A DNA stretch of 64,000 nucleotides from contig NC_092096.1 in NCBI RefSeq assembly GCF_045679555.1, positions 20,374,688 to 20,438,687 on the forward strand, in the 5' to 3' direction. The notes beneath the pieces were generated by a model. The model had not been told where the DNA came from. It did no database searches and was given only the letters and a program-made list of their open reading frames with translations. The position numbers were made by a program, and so were the translations under genes. How positions within the stretch are numbered: the stretch's first letter is position 1; each line of letters starts with the position of its first letter. This document shows, one piece after another, positions 11,348 to 23,300 of the stretch. Origin of the DNA: Salvelinus alpinus. Taxonomy: Eukaryota > Chordata > Actinopteri > Salmoniformes > Salmonidae.

Positions 11348-13883
11348 GTAAGTTCTGCTTCTTGATTCTGAAATCTGATTTCTGATTAAATGATAAGACA
11401 TTTTTCTTTTGAGTTCTCCTATAGTGACAAAAATATATACTCTGTTTAAATGTTTAAAATCTTTCAAGCATAAAAAACCTGACAATTGTGTACACTTTGA
11501 AGACAAGTTGTGCATTTAGTGTTCTTGTAACGTTGTTCCTCCTCCTGAGGAGTAGTGATTTGACCAAGGCGCAGCGGGTTGTGAATACATAATAATAATA
11601 TTTATTTAAACAAAACCGGAAAACACGACGAACACTTGAATAGAAACAAAATAACAAGACGAAAGTAGACAGACCTGAACGACGAACTACATGAAACACG
11701 AAGAACTCGCGAACAGGAAAATGACTACACAAAATGACGAATGCACGAAACAGTCCCGTATGGTGTAACATAGACACAGACACAGGAGACAACCACCCAC
11801 AACAAACAATGTGAAACAACCTACCTTAATATGACTCTCAATCAGAGGAAACGCCAAACACCTGCCTCTAATTGAGAGCCATACCAGGCAACCCATAAAC
11901 CAACATAGAAACAGAAAACATAGACTGCCCACCCAACTCACGTCCTGACCAACTAACACATACAAAAACTAACAGAAAATAGGTCAGGAACGTGACAGTT
12001 CTAGAAGGAACACTGCCTCAAAGATTACATCTGGTTGATGCCCTTTCATTGAACTGTTCTTACTGTTCTTTATTGTTATTAACAAAATGGCACACGAATA
12101 ACATCTGAAACTGCAAAAATATTGAAATAATCTGTTCTAAAGATATTTTGCATTTTTTTGCAAATTCTTTGTTGATGTTATCTTAATTTGGCCCTGTTTC
12201 TCACAGCAGGGGTGTAATCATGCAGCGTCAAGAAATGTGAATGATTATGTGGATTATGTTATAATTTAAGATTTTTTGTTAGGACAAATTAAGTCTGACA
12301 TTTTGAAGTGGAAATTACAAACTTTGGAAGCCTTTTTAAACTTGGAATACACTACAATTTGCATTAACTGCTGCACAGGAAAATTGTGACAACAGAGTGA
12401 TCAAATTTAAGATGGGAGATCTGTATATACATGAATATGTTATTATTTCTAACCAGGTGATTTGGAAGACAAATATACCATTGTTCTGTTGGGAAGGAAA
12501 GGGGCCCGGAAGAGTTTGATAGGAGAAAATATCCTGAAGAAGAATGTTCTGACATATGATACAACAGAATGTCAGCGAGAAGAAAGCAGATAATTTGTTG
12601 TTATCAACACCCCAGACCTTTTTGAAGAAGACAGTCATACAAACCAGAACATTATTGACTGTATGGCACATTCATACCCAGGCCCTGATTTTGTTAGCAG
12701 AATGTGATTACATGACGATCACAGCCCTTGAAGATGCCAATCTAGACATCTGCAAAATCTCAGATCTACAATATATTTTCATGCTATAACATAGAACCAG
12801 TATATTATCGAGTTAATACGAAGCACCAATACAATATCACACTACAGTGCCAATATACTGTAAGACCAAGCTATAATACAAATATATTATCCAGCTATTG
12901 TCTTGCACTTTTGCTGGTTTTTGCATTTTTTAAGCTGATTGCTGGTTAGATCAAGTCGCAAGTTTTACTGTGGTGCTCTTTGCAATATTTCAGTTTCACT
13001 TGTTGTTCTGTAAAATGTGATGGTGACGTCTCCCCTTATTATAGACATCAATAACAAAGGAGCTGAGTCTGCTCTAGGACGTCACAATGGTAAGTTTGAT
13101 ATGAAATTTGACTTTGCAAGAAATAAATACAGAGAAGTGTTTCAAAAAGTAGAACTTTTTTTAAAGTAATTATTTTGCTGATATTTACATTTTATTGTTC
13201 CTTATATTGTTTTATCAGATGAAAACCATTGCAGAAATGTGAAGGATGACAACGATCACAGACATACTTTAAACATCGTGCTGCTGGGACAGACTGGCAC
13301 TGGAAAGAGTGCAAGTGGCAACTTAATAATGAAAACAAACCCTTTTAAGTCTTGTCCAAGCTCTGTACCGGTTACTAGAGAGTGTCAGGTAGTACAGAGA
13401 AAGATAGCAGGGACAGAGGTTAGGGTCATTGATACACCAGACTTCTATGATGAAAATATAGAACAGTCAGACAAACACCTTATGGAATGCAGAAGGCTCT
13501 GTCAGCCTTCATTATTATGTGTCTATTTACTGGTTATTCAGATTGGACGATTCACAGAGGGTGAGAGGGAGATATTAAAGAAATTGGAAAAGGGATTTGA
13601 GAGTGAAATACGAGAGAAAACCATTGTCCTCTTCACTCATGGAGAGGACCTGAAACGCATGAGCATAGAAACATTCCTTGAAAAGACACACCCTCATCTT
13701 AAAGAGGTAGTGAGGCTCTGTGGGGAGAGGCATCATGTGTTCAGTAACACTAGCACAGACCGTCATCAGGTGATGGAGCTGATGGGGAAGATCTGTAAAT
13801 TACTGGACCTTGAGAAGATGTCACAGGAGTTACAGGAGTGGGAAAGAAAACACTCCAGTTATCCAGCTTGTAGAACTAGCTAA
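11338..13883 (+). CDS. GIMAP-family GTPase (AIG1 domain), three coding exons
   Basis: Modelled as 11338-11347, 13045-13089 and 13219-13883, which join in one frame to 239 aa. Motifs: P-loop GQTGTGKS at residues 42-49, G3-like DTPDFYDE (aspartate instead of the G3 glycine), AIG1 block YLLVIQIGRFTEGERE, G4-like FTHGEDL. The small middle exon encodes an unremarkable polar linker (INNKGAESALGRHN). Intron 1 contains a solo LTR and a decayed extra GIMAP exon at 12457 that this model skips. It ends in a short charged tail without a membrane anchor. The P-loop is intact but G3 and G4 diverge, so nucleotide binding is plausible and hydrolysis doubtful. The start exon is short and less certain than the body. 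Confidence 0.8.
11526..11997 (-). mobile_element. solo LTR in intron 1 of GIMAP gene B (target duplication GTTCT)
   Basis: 472 bp, TGTAACG...GTGACA, flanked by GTTCT at 11521-11525 and 11998-12002. On the minus strand AATAAA occurs about 70 bp before the 3' end, as expected for an LTR. It lies antisense to the host gene. Confidence 0.78.
12457..12720 (+). pseudogene. decayed GIMAP exon inside GIMAP gene B
   Basis: After acceptor CTAACCAG the sequence reads DLEDKYTIVLLGRKGARKSL, an eroded P-loop (GRKGARKS for GxxGxGKS) in the correct phase for exon 1, and stops after about 45 codons (TAA at roughly 12590). A second frame continues VVINTPDLFEEDSHTNQNII and YPGPDF, matching the G3 region of GIMAPs. 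It is the remains of an AIG1 exon from an earlier tandem gene or a double-domain GIMAP; the host gene appears to splice past it. Confidence 0.75.
13045..13089 (+). CDS. GIMAP gene B, middle exon
   Basis: 45 bp between acceptor TTATTATAG and donor GTAAGT. It links exon 1 and the GTPase exon without a stop and preserves frame on both sides. Confidence 0.6.
13219..13883 (+). CDS. GIMAP gene B, GTPase exon
   Basis: Acceptor TTTTATCAG at 13210-13218. The exon enters in frame as ENHCRNVKDDND and runs uninterrupted through the AIG1 domain to TAA. An ATG directly at the acceptor is out of frame, so translation must start upstream. Confidence 0.88.
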
Positions 13884-14443
13884 CTTTGATGTTAACAAAA
13901 ATGTATGTAACTAATGATTGTTTTAAGTCATTTTTGTACATCTTTGTGACTAAAAGCTCCAAGTGTGAATAGTTCCAAAGTTGTGTAACTTGGTAATAGA
14001 TGTTTACTGTCCTGTGTATTATACTATTGTATTAATAGTCTTTCCATTTATTCAAGTCACATACTTTGTGGCTTATTGGCTAAATTATCAGGCCTGTGGG
14101 GTAAAACAGATCAACATTACCCCGGAGTTCTGAAAATGCACAATTTGTTCAATGTAGTTGTATGTAATATATTTAAATATATGCAAATTGTAATTATTAT
14201 CTCAATGTTTATTATCAGATATACTGTATTTTTTTCAGGTTAACCAATTTAACTTTTTAACTGTCATGTTAAGGAATTCATTCATATTGACATCTTTAGT
14301 CACACAAAAATTCCAGTAGATATATTTCTTATGTAAGTAAATGTTTTATTATTAGGTGGTAATTCAAATGACATTGTTTGTTGATGATAAGGTTTGATAA
14401 CCCTGAGAAATTGGAAACACTGACCTTAATCTCTACGCTTATT
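13884..14443 (+). other. probable 3' UTR of GIMAP gene B
   Basis: AT-rich sequence from the stop codon to the first clear AATAAA. No coding signal. Confidence 0.5.
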
Positions 14444-14449
14444 AATAAA
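14444..14449 (+). promoter_or_regulatory. candidate polyadenylation signal, GIMAP gene B
   Basis: AATAAA about 560 nt after the stop codon. Confidence 0.45.
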
Positions 14450-14521
14450 GCATGGGAAAAAAATATTATTCAATCATGTGATCCTATGGCAATTAATGTT
14501 ATGCATTTGCTTTGTGTAACA

Positions 14522-15395
14522 TGTCGTGGTAATTTCCTGTATTACTAAATGATGAGAGAGCAACAAACCACACACAAGTCAGAGTTATATTTTAAACTCC
14601 ATCTTTAATTATATGAGCTTCACCATAGCCCTTTGACTCTCAGATCAATTCAGTATCTATAAATGAATTCTCTGAGAGTCCTTACAAAACAATTCTTAGT
14701 ATCTTTTATAGCCAAGATACACCCCTCTCAACTCACATGATGAACCACAGATCTTAGGAATTTCCCGAAGGGCCTTTTACTTGAAAGAAGAGTATCCCAT
14801 ATCCAGATAGCATTAGCTATAAATTATCGTTCAGTTTGGTCTCTTAGACGAGGTTCTACTTCTCGTTCTTGGTACTTCATATTACCAAAACATTGCCTCA
14901 TCCAATGGCATATATCAATTGTCAATTCTAGATACGCCCATCTCAAATACAACCCCTCTTCTCCCCACTCCTGGAGAAGCTCACTAAGTGGAGTGAACCT
15001 CTAGGTCATATACTATGAAAGATAAGTTCAACATCAAAGGGCTGGTATAATGGTTCCAGACACTGCCATACTCCTCCCCCCAATGGGAAAATGAGGGTAT
15101 GACTGGAGTACAGACATAGTGGAGCCCTTCACATGGTTTCACAGATATATTCACCTATGAAGACAATGTTCAAACCTGACTTCTCCCTTTCTGATATTCT
15201 GCATATTACCAGACATGTAAAAGACAAGCCTGACCTCTCCCCTCTCTGGGCCCCAAGTGACTTTTCCCTAGAGAGAAAGGAAAATGCAACTGCCAACAGT
15301 ATAGTCCAAAAGAAGACATTCTAATGACAAGTATAACGTAAATAAAACATCTTATTTATCTATATTACCTAACTAATTCTGATTCAGCTACGACA
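14522..15395. mobile_element. candidate solo LTR, about 870 bp (4-bp flank AACA)
   Basis: The segment starts TGTCGTGG and ends CTACGACA, giving inverted TGTCGT/ACGACA termini, and is flanked by AACA at 14518-14521 and 15396-15399. This is the size and termini of an endogenous-retrovirus-type LTR fossil. No gag, pol or env sequence adjoins it. The flank is only 4 bp, so the call is tentative. Confidence 0.45.
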
Positions 15396-15399
15396 AACA

Positions 15400-16765
15400 T
15401 CAGGGGTCTTTGAAGCTAAAAAGTAACATTGTCTATATAATAATAATGGAGTGAATTCATACAGCAATTTTCCAGGTGCTCTTAAGTTGTTTTTACAGAC
15501 CTCATCCACTACCACCTTGGTCTATGCAATGGTTATAATGCAATTGTACCAACACAGTGAAAACAAAACTCTTTGAAGAATGTTTCATCAATACAACATT
15601 AAACCACAGGGTTTGGCTCTTACGGCACAACAGGGACCGTGAAGAGACACATGCAGTCTCTTTTAAATATTTTGTATTGTATTTTTAACTGTATTATGTG
15701 TTGTAAAGTGTAGGTGGGTGGCATTGTGTGAGCCTTGGCTTTTACGAGCCAGAGCGGCTCATGGGGCAGGGACTATCTCCTGTGTCTGAAACGTGGGGCG
15801 GAGACGGGAGATTGTGTAGTATTCTGTAGTGTTATGTTCTGCATATTCTGTGTTTTGTTTCCTGTTTGGACCTCAGGTATAGTAGATGCTGCCATGGTGG
15901 GGATCTTAATAAAATACTCATACAATAATACTAGTACTTCATTTCAGACATTATGACCTGTTCTCCCCTCAGCAACCTCCTGTGGCCTAGATGATCCAAC
16001 GTCTCTGTGCCAAGTCATCCGCCCAGATAAGTTCTCACCCTTTCAGCTAAATATAAATAAGGTTTCCCCTGAAATAACAACTTCTGTGACTTCTTGACCC
16101 GACCGCTTATCTGGGACATAACCAGTAGAGTTATAGGGGAAGAAACTCTTTTAAACAAGACACTCCTTTTAAGTATGTCTTTCAGAAGTCTTCTCTAGCT
16201 TTTAGTTGAATCTAACTATGATTGTCTGTAGCATCCAGAGACTTGGACAACTTGGCTCATCACCTGCTTTAAACGGTCAACTCAACAGCTGCTCGGTTAC
16301 CTTTTTGCTGCAAGTCATACTTTGAATCAATCTTGTGACATAGAAGATGCACACCTCAAAGCTGTTAGTGGATAGGACACTGTACAATTTCAGTTTTCAG
16401 TTAATATTCGTGAACTCCTCCTAAATTCATAATACATACTGTACAAGTATTCTCACAATACACTGCATAATTGCTTTAAATATATTTCTATTTATTGGAT
16501 TGTCATAGGCACTGTGTTTGTGTGAAAGTTTTATTAGATGTTTCAATCTAATACTGTACACGCACATTGCAATAACTACTCATGTGATACCATACCATGG
16601 TTTATTGCATTCTCTGATCTGACATAAAATACCCTCATACTGTTATCAGTTCAGGAATCTAGCATTTACTTTCAGTTCCTCCTTACTGAAAAATATGCAC
16701 CTAGGGTCAAACACTCAATCTCAAGTTGTATCTCCAAAGTGAAACATAAACACATAATTTCATAA
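15400..16765. other. intergenic, no gene recognised
   Basis: I see no gene. The part at about 15620-16160 has a moderate GC content and an AATAAA near 15909 and looks like older dispersed-repeat sequence, but I cannot assign a family. Confidence 0.4.
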
Positions 16766-17990
16766 CTGGCAATCTGTAATGGACAGACTCTTGCGGCAGA
16801 CTGGGTCTTATTTTGTATACTGGTCATTAAGATTGTCAGTTTCACAGAGGGTGCTAGAGTTAAAACAATTGGAAGGTGCATATAGCCCTTTCCAGCATTC
16901 AATGACCAAAAGCACCCTCTTCGGGTGGAATTAATATTTGTATAATTTCATAATTCAAAAAATATTATTTTTTATTTTAAACAACGAAAATCCGGTGTTT
17001 CTATGTCAAACAGTTTCGTTATAGTTCATTCTTCTGTGATGTACAGTGCATTCGGAAAGTATTCAGACCCATTGACGTATTCCAAATTTTGTTGCGTTAT
17101 TCTATAATTGATTACATTGTTTTTTCCCCTCATCAATCTACACACAATTCCCCATATTGACAAAGTAAAAACAGGTTTTTGGAAAAAATGTAAGAATGAT
17201 GGAGGCCACTGTGTTCTTGGGGCCCTTCAGTGCTGCAGAATTTTTTTGGTACCCTTTGCCTCGACACAATCCTGTCTCAGAGATCTACGGACAATTCCTT
17301 CAACCTCATGGCTTGTTTTTTTCTCTGACATGCACTGTCAACTGTGGGACCTTATATAGACAGGTATGTCCCTTTCCCAATCATGTCCAATCAATTGAAT
17401 TTACCACAGGTGGACTCTAATCAAGTTGTAGAAACATCTCAAGGATGATCAACGGAAACAGGATGCTCCTGAGCTCAATTTCAAGTCTCATAGCAAAGTC
17501 TCTGAATACTTGTGTAAATAAGATATCTGTTAAAAAAAAAGATTAATTAGCAAAAAATAACTGTTTTCGCTTTGTCATTATGGAGTATTGTAGATTGAGG
17601 AGGGAAAAAATGATTTAATAAATTTTAGAATTAAGGCTGTAACATAACAAAATGTGGAAAAAGGGAAGGGGTCTGAATACTTTCATAAATGCACTGTATA
17701 AAGTGTAATATTGGGATGCAAACTCAAAATTGAATGCATTTCAACTCTATATTTGGCATGGCACAGGTGTCTTGTTCTTTGTAAGCCCATAACCATGTGT
17801 GTGAGGTGTATACTTTTGTTTCAAAGTAGATTTGTTTAAGATTACAAAGAATCACTCTGTGTGACCCTGATTTAGCAAAAGGTAAAAGTAAAAGGTTAAG
17901 AGTGAAATCAGAAACAAAACAATTGTCCTCTTTACTAACAGAGACGACCGGATATCACCTTTAATAAGATCATAAAAGCCTCATCTGCAA
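16766..17990 (+). pseudogene. GIMAP pseudogene split by a Tc1 derivative
   Basis: Around 16795-16880 the plus strand reads LFCILVIKIVSFTEG, matching LLCVYLLVIQIGRFTEG of GIMAP gene B. Around 17905-17985 it reads SEIRNKTIVLFTNRDD, matching SEIREKTIVLFTHGED of gene B, then reaches a stop. The two pieces follow each other in GIMAP order and are separated by the 653-bp Tc1-like element at 17044-17696. No P-loop region was found upstream. This is a dead third GIMAP copy in the cluster. Confidence 0.7.
17044..17696 (-). mobile_element. Tc1-like deletion derivative
   Basis: Bounded by TA on both sides (17042-17043, 17697-17698), with inverted ends CAGTGCATTCGGAAAGTATT and its near-complement ending GCACTG. 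The centre (about 17340-17196 on the minus strand) retains the N-terminal transposase helix-turn-helix coding part, including a GYQK-type segment; the catalytic DDE part is gone. It cannot move by itself. Confidence 0.85.
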
Positions 17991-17993
17991 GAT

Positions 17994-18040
17994 AATTTTG
18001 CTGTCGATCTAATGATGCACACTTGAGAATCAAATCAGTA
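17994..18040 (+). repeat. left arm of a 47-bp inverted repeat
   Basis: ATTTTGCTGTCGATCTAATG... is matched in reverse complement at 18576-18622 with one clear difference. The arms flank the solo LTR at 18059. Confidence 0.9.
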
Positions 18041-18058
18041 ACTTGAATGTAAACTCGT

Positions 18059-18420
18059 TGTCACGCGGGACTAGGTGGGTGAAGGAATCAGACGCAGAGA
18101 GAGATCCACTTGGAAAAAATATTCCTTTTAGTAATGCACAAAAAATGATAAGCCCAAACATCCAGGGCGCAGAGGACAACTTGATAACCTAAAACACACA
18201 CACGTAACATAAAGACAATCCCGCACAAAACAAGGGCGGGTCTACCTACTAAATATAGGGAAGCTCATTTCCGAAAACAACAGAAACACAGGTGAAACTA
18301 ATAAGACAAAACAAACAGACAACCGAAAAAGGGATCGGTGGCGGCTAGTAGGACGGTGACGACGACTTCCGAGCACCGCCTGAACAGGCAGGGGAGCCAA
18401 CTTCGGCGGAAGTCGTGACA
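18059..18420 (-). mobile_element. solo LTR (target duplication CTCGT)
   Basis: 362 bp, TGTCACG...GTGACA, flanked by CTCGT at 18054-18058 and 18421-18425. The right end CTTCGGCGGAAGTCGTGACA is shared with the element at 22610, so these two form one subfamily. Intact flanking duplications argue for modest age. Confidence 0.78.
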
Positions 18421-18575
18421 CTCGTTCTATGGATCAAGGGCTCCAACAGAGTCCAGTGTGTATTAAACAATCAAGGGAAGTTCTCTATCTAATGATAGAG
18501 CACGTTGTCCCTCAAGGATGTATTCTATCCCCATTACTTTTCAAACTGCATTTAAATTACTGTAAAAGCAATCAT

Positions 18576-18622
18576 TACTGATTTGATTCTCAAGTATGCA
18601 TCATTAGATCGACAGCAAAACT
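18576..18622 (-). repeat. right arm of the 47-bp inverted repeat
   Basis: Reverse complement of 17994-18040. Removing the LTR leaves the arms about 170 bp apart. Confidence 0.9.
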
Positions 18623-19709
18623 TTCTTCAGGACAGGAAACTATTATCAAGATGAAGAAAGTATTTGTTGTGACCAAGAGGCAAGTACATTAAACACCTTT
18701 GTTTTATAAACCAGGTGATTCAACACATTTTCTCATAATGTTAACGGTTCAGGTAGGCTATCTCCTTTTTCATTTTCTCCAGGCCCTGTATACAATAATT
18801 CAGACTTTCTCTATTCTGTCTGACCTGTGTTGAGTGTTCATGTAGAGAAACATAAGGCAGGCAGGGAGCAACAGGGAGGTTTCGATGTAGCTCAAACTCT
18901 CTGAGGACTTTGTTTGGGAAAGAAAGGTGAACCCTAGTGGTGATTTTGTAGTGGTTGATGAGGCAGCTCAGTAACAGGGCTATAGACAGCTATAATACTC
19001 CTCTGTGTTTGGGTTCTGATTAGTTCTGATTAGCCCTTGAACAAGGGGTCAGTCCCCCCAATAGACCTCTCTCCACCTGTGGATGCACTGTCAGACTGAG
19101 GCATCATGGAGGCTTGATTGTGATCACACTGCACATCTAACGACCTGACCCTCTGTGCTTATCAGGAACATCAACCAGCAGAGCTACAGGTGAATGATCT
19201 GTATCAAACAAGACACGTATTCTCTTTCTCTTTCTCCAAGCAGTGTCCTGACAGAGCGAAGATGTACCCTGGTGCCACTATGCCCTCTACAGGTGCATTA
19301 GACACACTGGTGCTGACTCACACATGCACTAGACTAGAGGACATGATCAATTAAAAATAACTCAGTGTAAAAGAAAATACCTTTATCATACTAAAGCTCA
19401 ATAAAATTCTGGACCCTCAATATAAGCCTGGAATATTGAATTAATTTATACCTCATTTTTCAGACCATCAGAAGGGAAAGTCTACTCAGTGTAATGTTGG
19501 ATACCGCTGACTTATCTCAATTGCAGTCAAAGTGAAAGTGACTGAATAAAACACAGAACCACTCTGGCCATTGCTCTAAATATTCCTGTGACTCTTGAGA
19601 ACAAGCCTAATCTCCACATAAATGTTTCTCTTAATATGTTGGACCCAATTGTAGGAAATTATGTGCCATCCATGTACTGTGGCTTATATTCTAAAGTATG
19701 CTACTGTAT
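18623..19709. other. intergenic, no gene recognised
   Basis: No exon, RNA gene or repeat family that I can name. Confidence 0.4.
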
Positions 19710-19818
19710 TATACACTGAGTGTACATTTCCATGACATAGACTGACTAGGTGAATCCAGGTGAATGCTATGATCCCTTATTGATGTCCCTTGTTAAATCA
19801 ACTTCAATCAGTGTAGAT
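19710..19818. mobile_element. left part of a split Tc1/mariner-like non-autonomous repeat
   Basis: Begins TATACACTGAGTGTACA, a terminal sequence familiar from an abundant salmonid repeat, and continues TTTCCATGACATAGACTGAC to CAATCAGTGTAGAT. In the family as I remember it, the next sequence is GGAGACAGGTTAAAG, which here only appears at 25199. The element therefore seems split by about 5.4 kb of later insertions. Confidence 0.6.
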
Positions 19819-20390
19819 CAGTGGTGTGAAGTACTTAAGTAAAAATACTTTAAAGTACTAAAGTAGTTTTTTGGGGTATCTGTACTTTACTTTACTATTT
19901 ATATTTTTGACTCCACTACATTCCTAAATAAAATAATGTACTTTTTACTCCATACATTTTCCCTGACATCTAAAATACTCATTACATGATCAACTAGGAC
20001 AAAATTAGGGCCCCTATCAATATAAAACTTTGTCATCCCTACTGCCTCTGATCTGGCAGACTCACAAAACACAAATACTGTGTTTGCAAAATTCTGTCTG
20101 AGTGTTGGAGTGTGCCCCTGTCTATCCGTAATGAAAAATAATAAGAAAATTGTGCTGTCTGGTTGCTTAATATAAGGAATTTGATGTATAGCATTTATTT
20201 TTACTTTGTACTTTTACTCAAGTATGAGGATTTAGTACTTTTTCTACCACTGTACATTTAAAAACAGATACTTTTAAACTTTTACTCAAGCAGTATTTTA
20301 CTGGGTAACTTTCACTTTTACTTGAGTCATTTTCTGTTAAGGTATCTTTACTTTTACTACAGTATGACATTTAGTACTTTTTCCATCATG
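19819..20390. mobile_element. hAT-like non-autonomous repeat
   Basis: Begins CAGTGGTGTGAAGTACTTAA and ends with GTACTTTTTCCATCATG. The interior is dense in the AAGTA/TACTT words of a very common salmonid repeat. It has no coding capacity. The right terminus is slightly eroded and I could not find a clean 8-bp target duplication. Confidence 0.6.
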
Positions 20391-20399
20391 AGCAGATGG

Positions 20400-23300
20400 G
20401 CTCCCTCATTTTTCAGCATGTTTTAACAAAAAGTTAGATTTAGAGTTCGATAAACTTAGATTTTTCCGCAAGGACATATACAGGATACTACCCTCCACAA
20501 CTTAACCTTCACTCCAAATTCAAACTCCAAACCTACAACCTGATTTTGGACAAAATGACCTGGAAGGATTAATACTACCAAAGATGATTATTTCCAAATG
20601 CTCTGACAAACCACTGACCAGCAAAAGAAGCACAAGAAACCTGAAAACACCATCCAACCTGGAACTGAGTGAGTAACGTTAGTCTGAAGCTACTTTTAAA
20701 GCCAAGAAGACAAATACATTACAATGCTATATTTCATAAGGACTGAATGCTAATTTAAGGCTACCAAGTTGGCTAGAACAGCACAGATCCAGCTGCAACT
20801 TCAATTAGCACGGAGGTGTAAATTGAGAGGCGTCAAAGCCCTTGAGCCCTACAATGGAAGGAGAGTTTCACAGCCTACCTCACCCAAATGCAAAGGCCTT
20901 TGAAACCCCCATCCATCTGTGCAGAGGTCATTACAATACAGTACCCCTGGATTCATCTCTATTTTGAACTGATATGCAGCCAGGACACTTCAATTGTAAA
21001 TTACCTCAATGAGAAACAATATTGTTTCTTTGATCACATCAGAAGACATCCTCCTCGCAATCTCCCAAATACAACAGCCGCAGGACAACTTCGTTTGGAC
21101 GTCGTATAGGACGATTCGCCAAAACTGAAGAGATATAGCTAGCTAACAACCTCCTTTTTCACTTGGAAAAAAACGGTGGACAGAGACTTGCTAGCTACGT
21201 TAGCTAGCTAGCTGTGATTTTCTACAAGGAATCTGCCTCCCGAAAAAAGTTTCTCTCGTGGGTGTGACACCTACTGCCGCTACCTACTGCACTGCTGCTT
21301 GGATTCCACCTGGCAATCTGTTCACTGTCTGCCCTGGCTTGTCTACCCCTGTCTGGTACAGGTACCACCGTCACACTCCCCCCTGTCTACCGAGCTTTCG
21401 CTCACCTCCAGCACACAGGCACTTTTGGGGCGTGTGACTTTGTTGACTATGAACTTGCTTGTTTACTCGACTGTGGGACAGACTATGTTTGTTCCCACAC
21501 TCGGGACTCTGACTCTTTATTGGTTACACAGACTCTCATCCTATTCTAACCACTTTTCGCCAGCTTTGTATTCATGTTACCTGATGAAATTGCTGTACAA
21601 TATGAACTTGTTGCCATTTGATGCACATTCAAATGTCATAAAAAAATCAACACTGCAGAGCTCTCCTGTCCTTTGTCGTCCCGGTTGTATTACTGCTGAT
21701 GATATCTGGAAAGGTGCATGTACACCCTGACCCATCTATTGTTGCTAACCCTAATTCTGACTTGTGCTCATATCTGCTTTACTGATTTCTGCTCTCGTAA
21801 AAGCCTGGGTTTTCTGCACGTTAACACTAGAAGCTTATTACCTAACATCCAGATGTGTTGGTCATTACTGAGACGTGGTTAAGAAAGAGTGTTTTGAAAA
21901 CTGATGTTAACCTTTCTGGCTATAACCTTCGTCGGCAAGACAGATCTTCCGAAGGTGGTGGAGTGGCAATCTTTACCAAGGAACACCTTCAGTACTCAGT
22001 TGTCTCCACCAAGTCTGTCCCCAAACAATTTGATTTGCTGGTTTAAAGCATTCAACTTTACAATAGCTCTTTGTTGACTGTTGCTGGGTGTTATCGTCCA
22101 CCATCAGTACCGGCCTGTACACTAAATGCCCTAAATTCTATCCTGGCCCCTTACACTAAGTTTGGATTTGTCCCGCTAGGTGACCTAAACTGGGACATGC
22201 TTAAACCACCAAGCCCTAAAGCAACGGGACTCACTAAATCTTTCTCAGATTATTACCAATCCCACAAGGTATAATTCCAAACACCCAGAAAAGTACCTCC
22301 ACAAATAATCCTGCTGAGAGGTATGAGTCTGGTATTTTCTGTAATGACCTTAGTGATCACTGTTTTACAGCCTGTGTCCGTAATGGCTGCTCATTGAAAC
22401 GACCTGTCCTGATTTGTCATATACGCTTGCTAAAAAACTTTAATGAGCAAGCCTTCCTTCATGACCTGGCCTCTGTAAATTGGTATAGAATCAGCTTGGT
22501 CCCCTCTGTCCAAGACACTTGGACCTTTTTTTTTAATAATTTTTGCGGTATTGCTAACAAACACACCCCCATAAAGAAAATGAGAATTAATCTGACCGTG
22601 ATCTGGCAGTGTAATGCGGTGCGTGTTGGTGGCAGGGAAGTCAGGCGCAGGAGAATGAACTTGGTAAAAACAGAGCTGTTTAATAAACATTCAAATAAAC
22701 TCCAAAAACCAAAGTATACAAAAATAACATAATAGGGTGCAAAACCCATCGCACACCAGAACAAATAACACACCTACATACAACGAACAATCTCTGACAA
22801 GGACATGAGGGGAAACAGAGGGTTAAATACACAACATGTAATGAATGGGATTGGAAGCAGGTGTGTAGGAAGACAAGACAAAACCAATGGAAAATGAAAA
22901 ATGGATCAATGATGGCTAGAAGGTCGGTGACGTCGACCGCCGAACACCACCCTAACAAGGAGAGGGACCAACTTCGGCGGAAGTCGTGACAGGCAGTGTT
23001 ACTCCACCTCAAGAATTCCATTTGGCGAAAGGCACAGCACACATATACTCAGGCTGACTGGCTCTCATTCAGGCAAATGAGAAATAAGTGGACTCAGGCT
23101 ATCCGGAAGGCCAAAGTTAGTTACTTTAAGTAGCAGTTCTCTCTCTGTGGGTCTAATGCCAAGAAGTTCTGGAAAATGGTTAAAGACCTGGAGAATAAAC
23201 TCTCCTCCTCACAGCTGCCCGTGTCCCTTAATGTTGATGGTGTGGTTGTTACTGACAAGAAGCACATGGCTGAGCTTTTTAATCACCACTTCATTAAGTC

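Noticed and set aside
22430-23042. Minus-strand open frames of 86-120 codons
   Set aside because: They lie across the LTR and LINE antisense strands with no family match.
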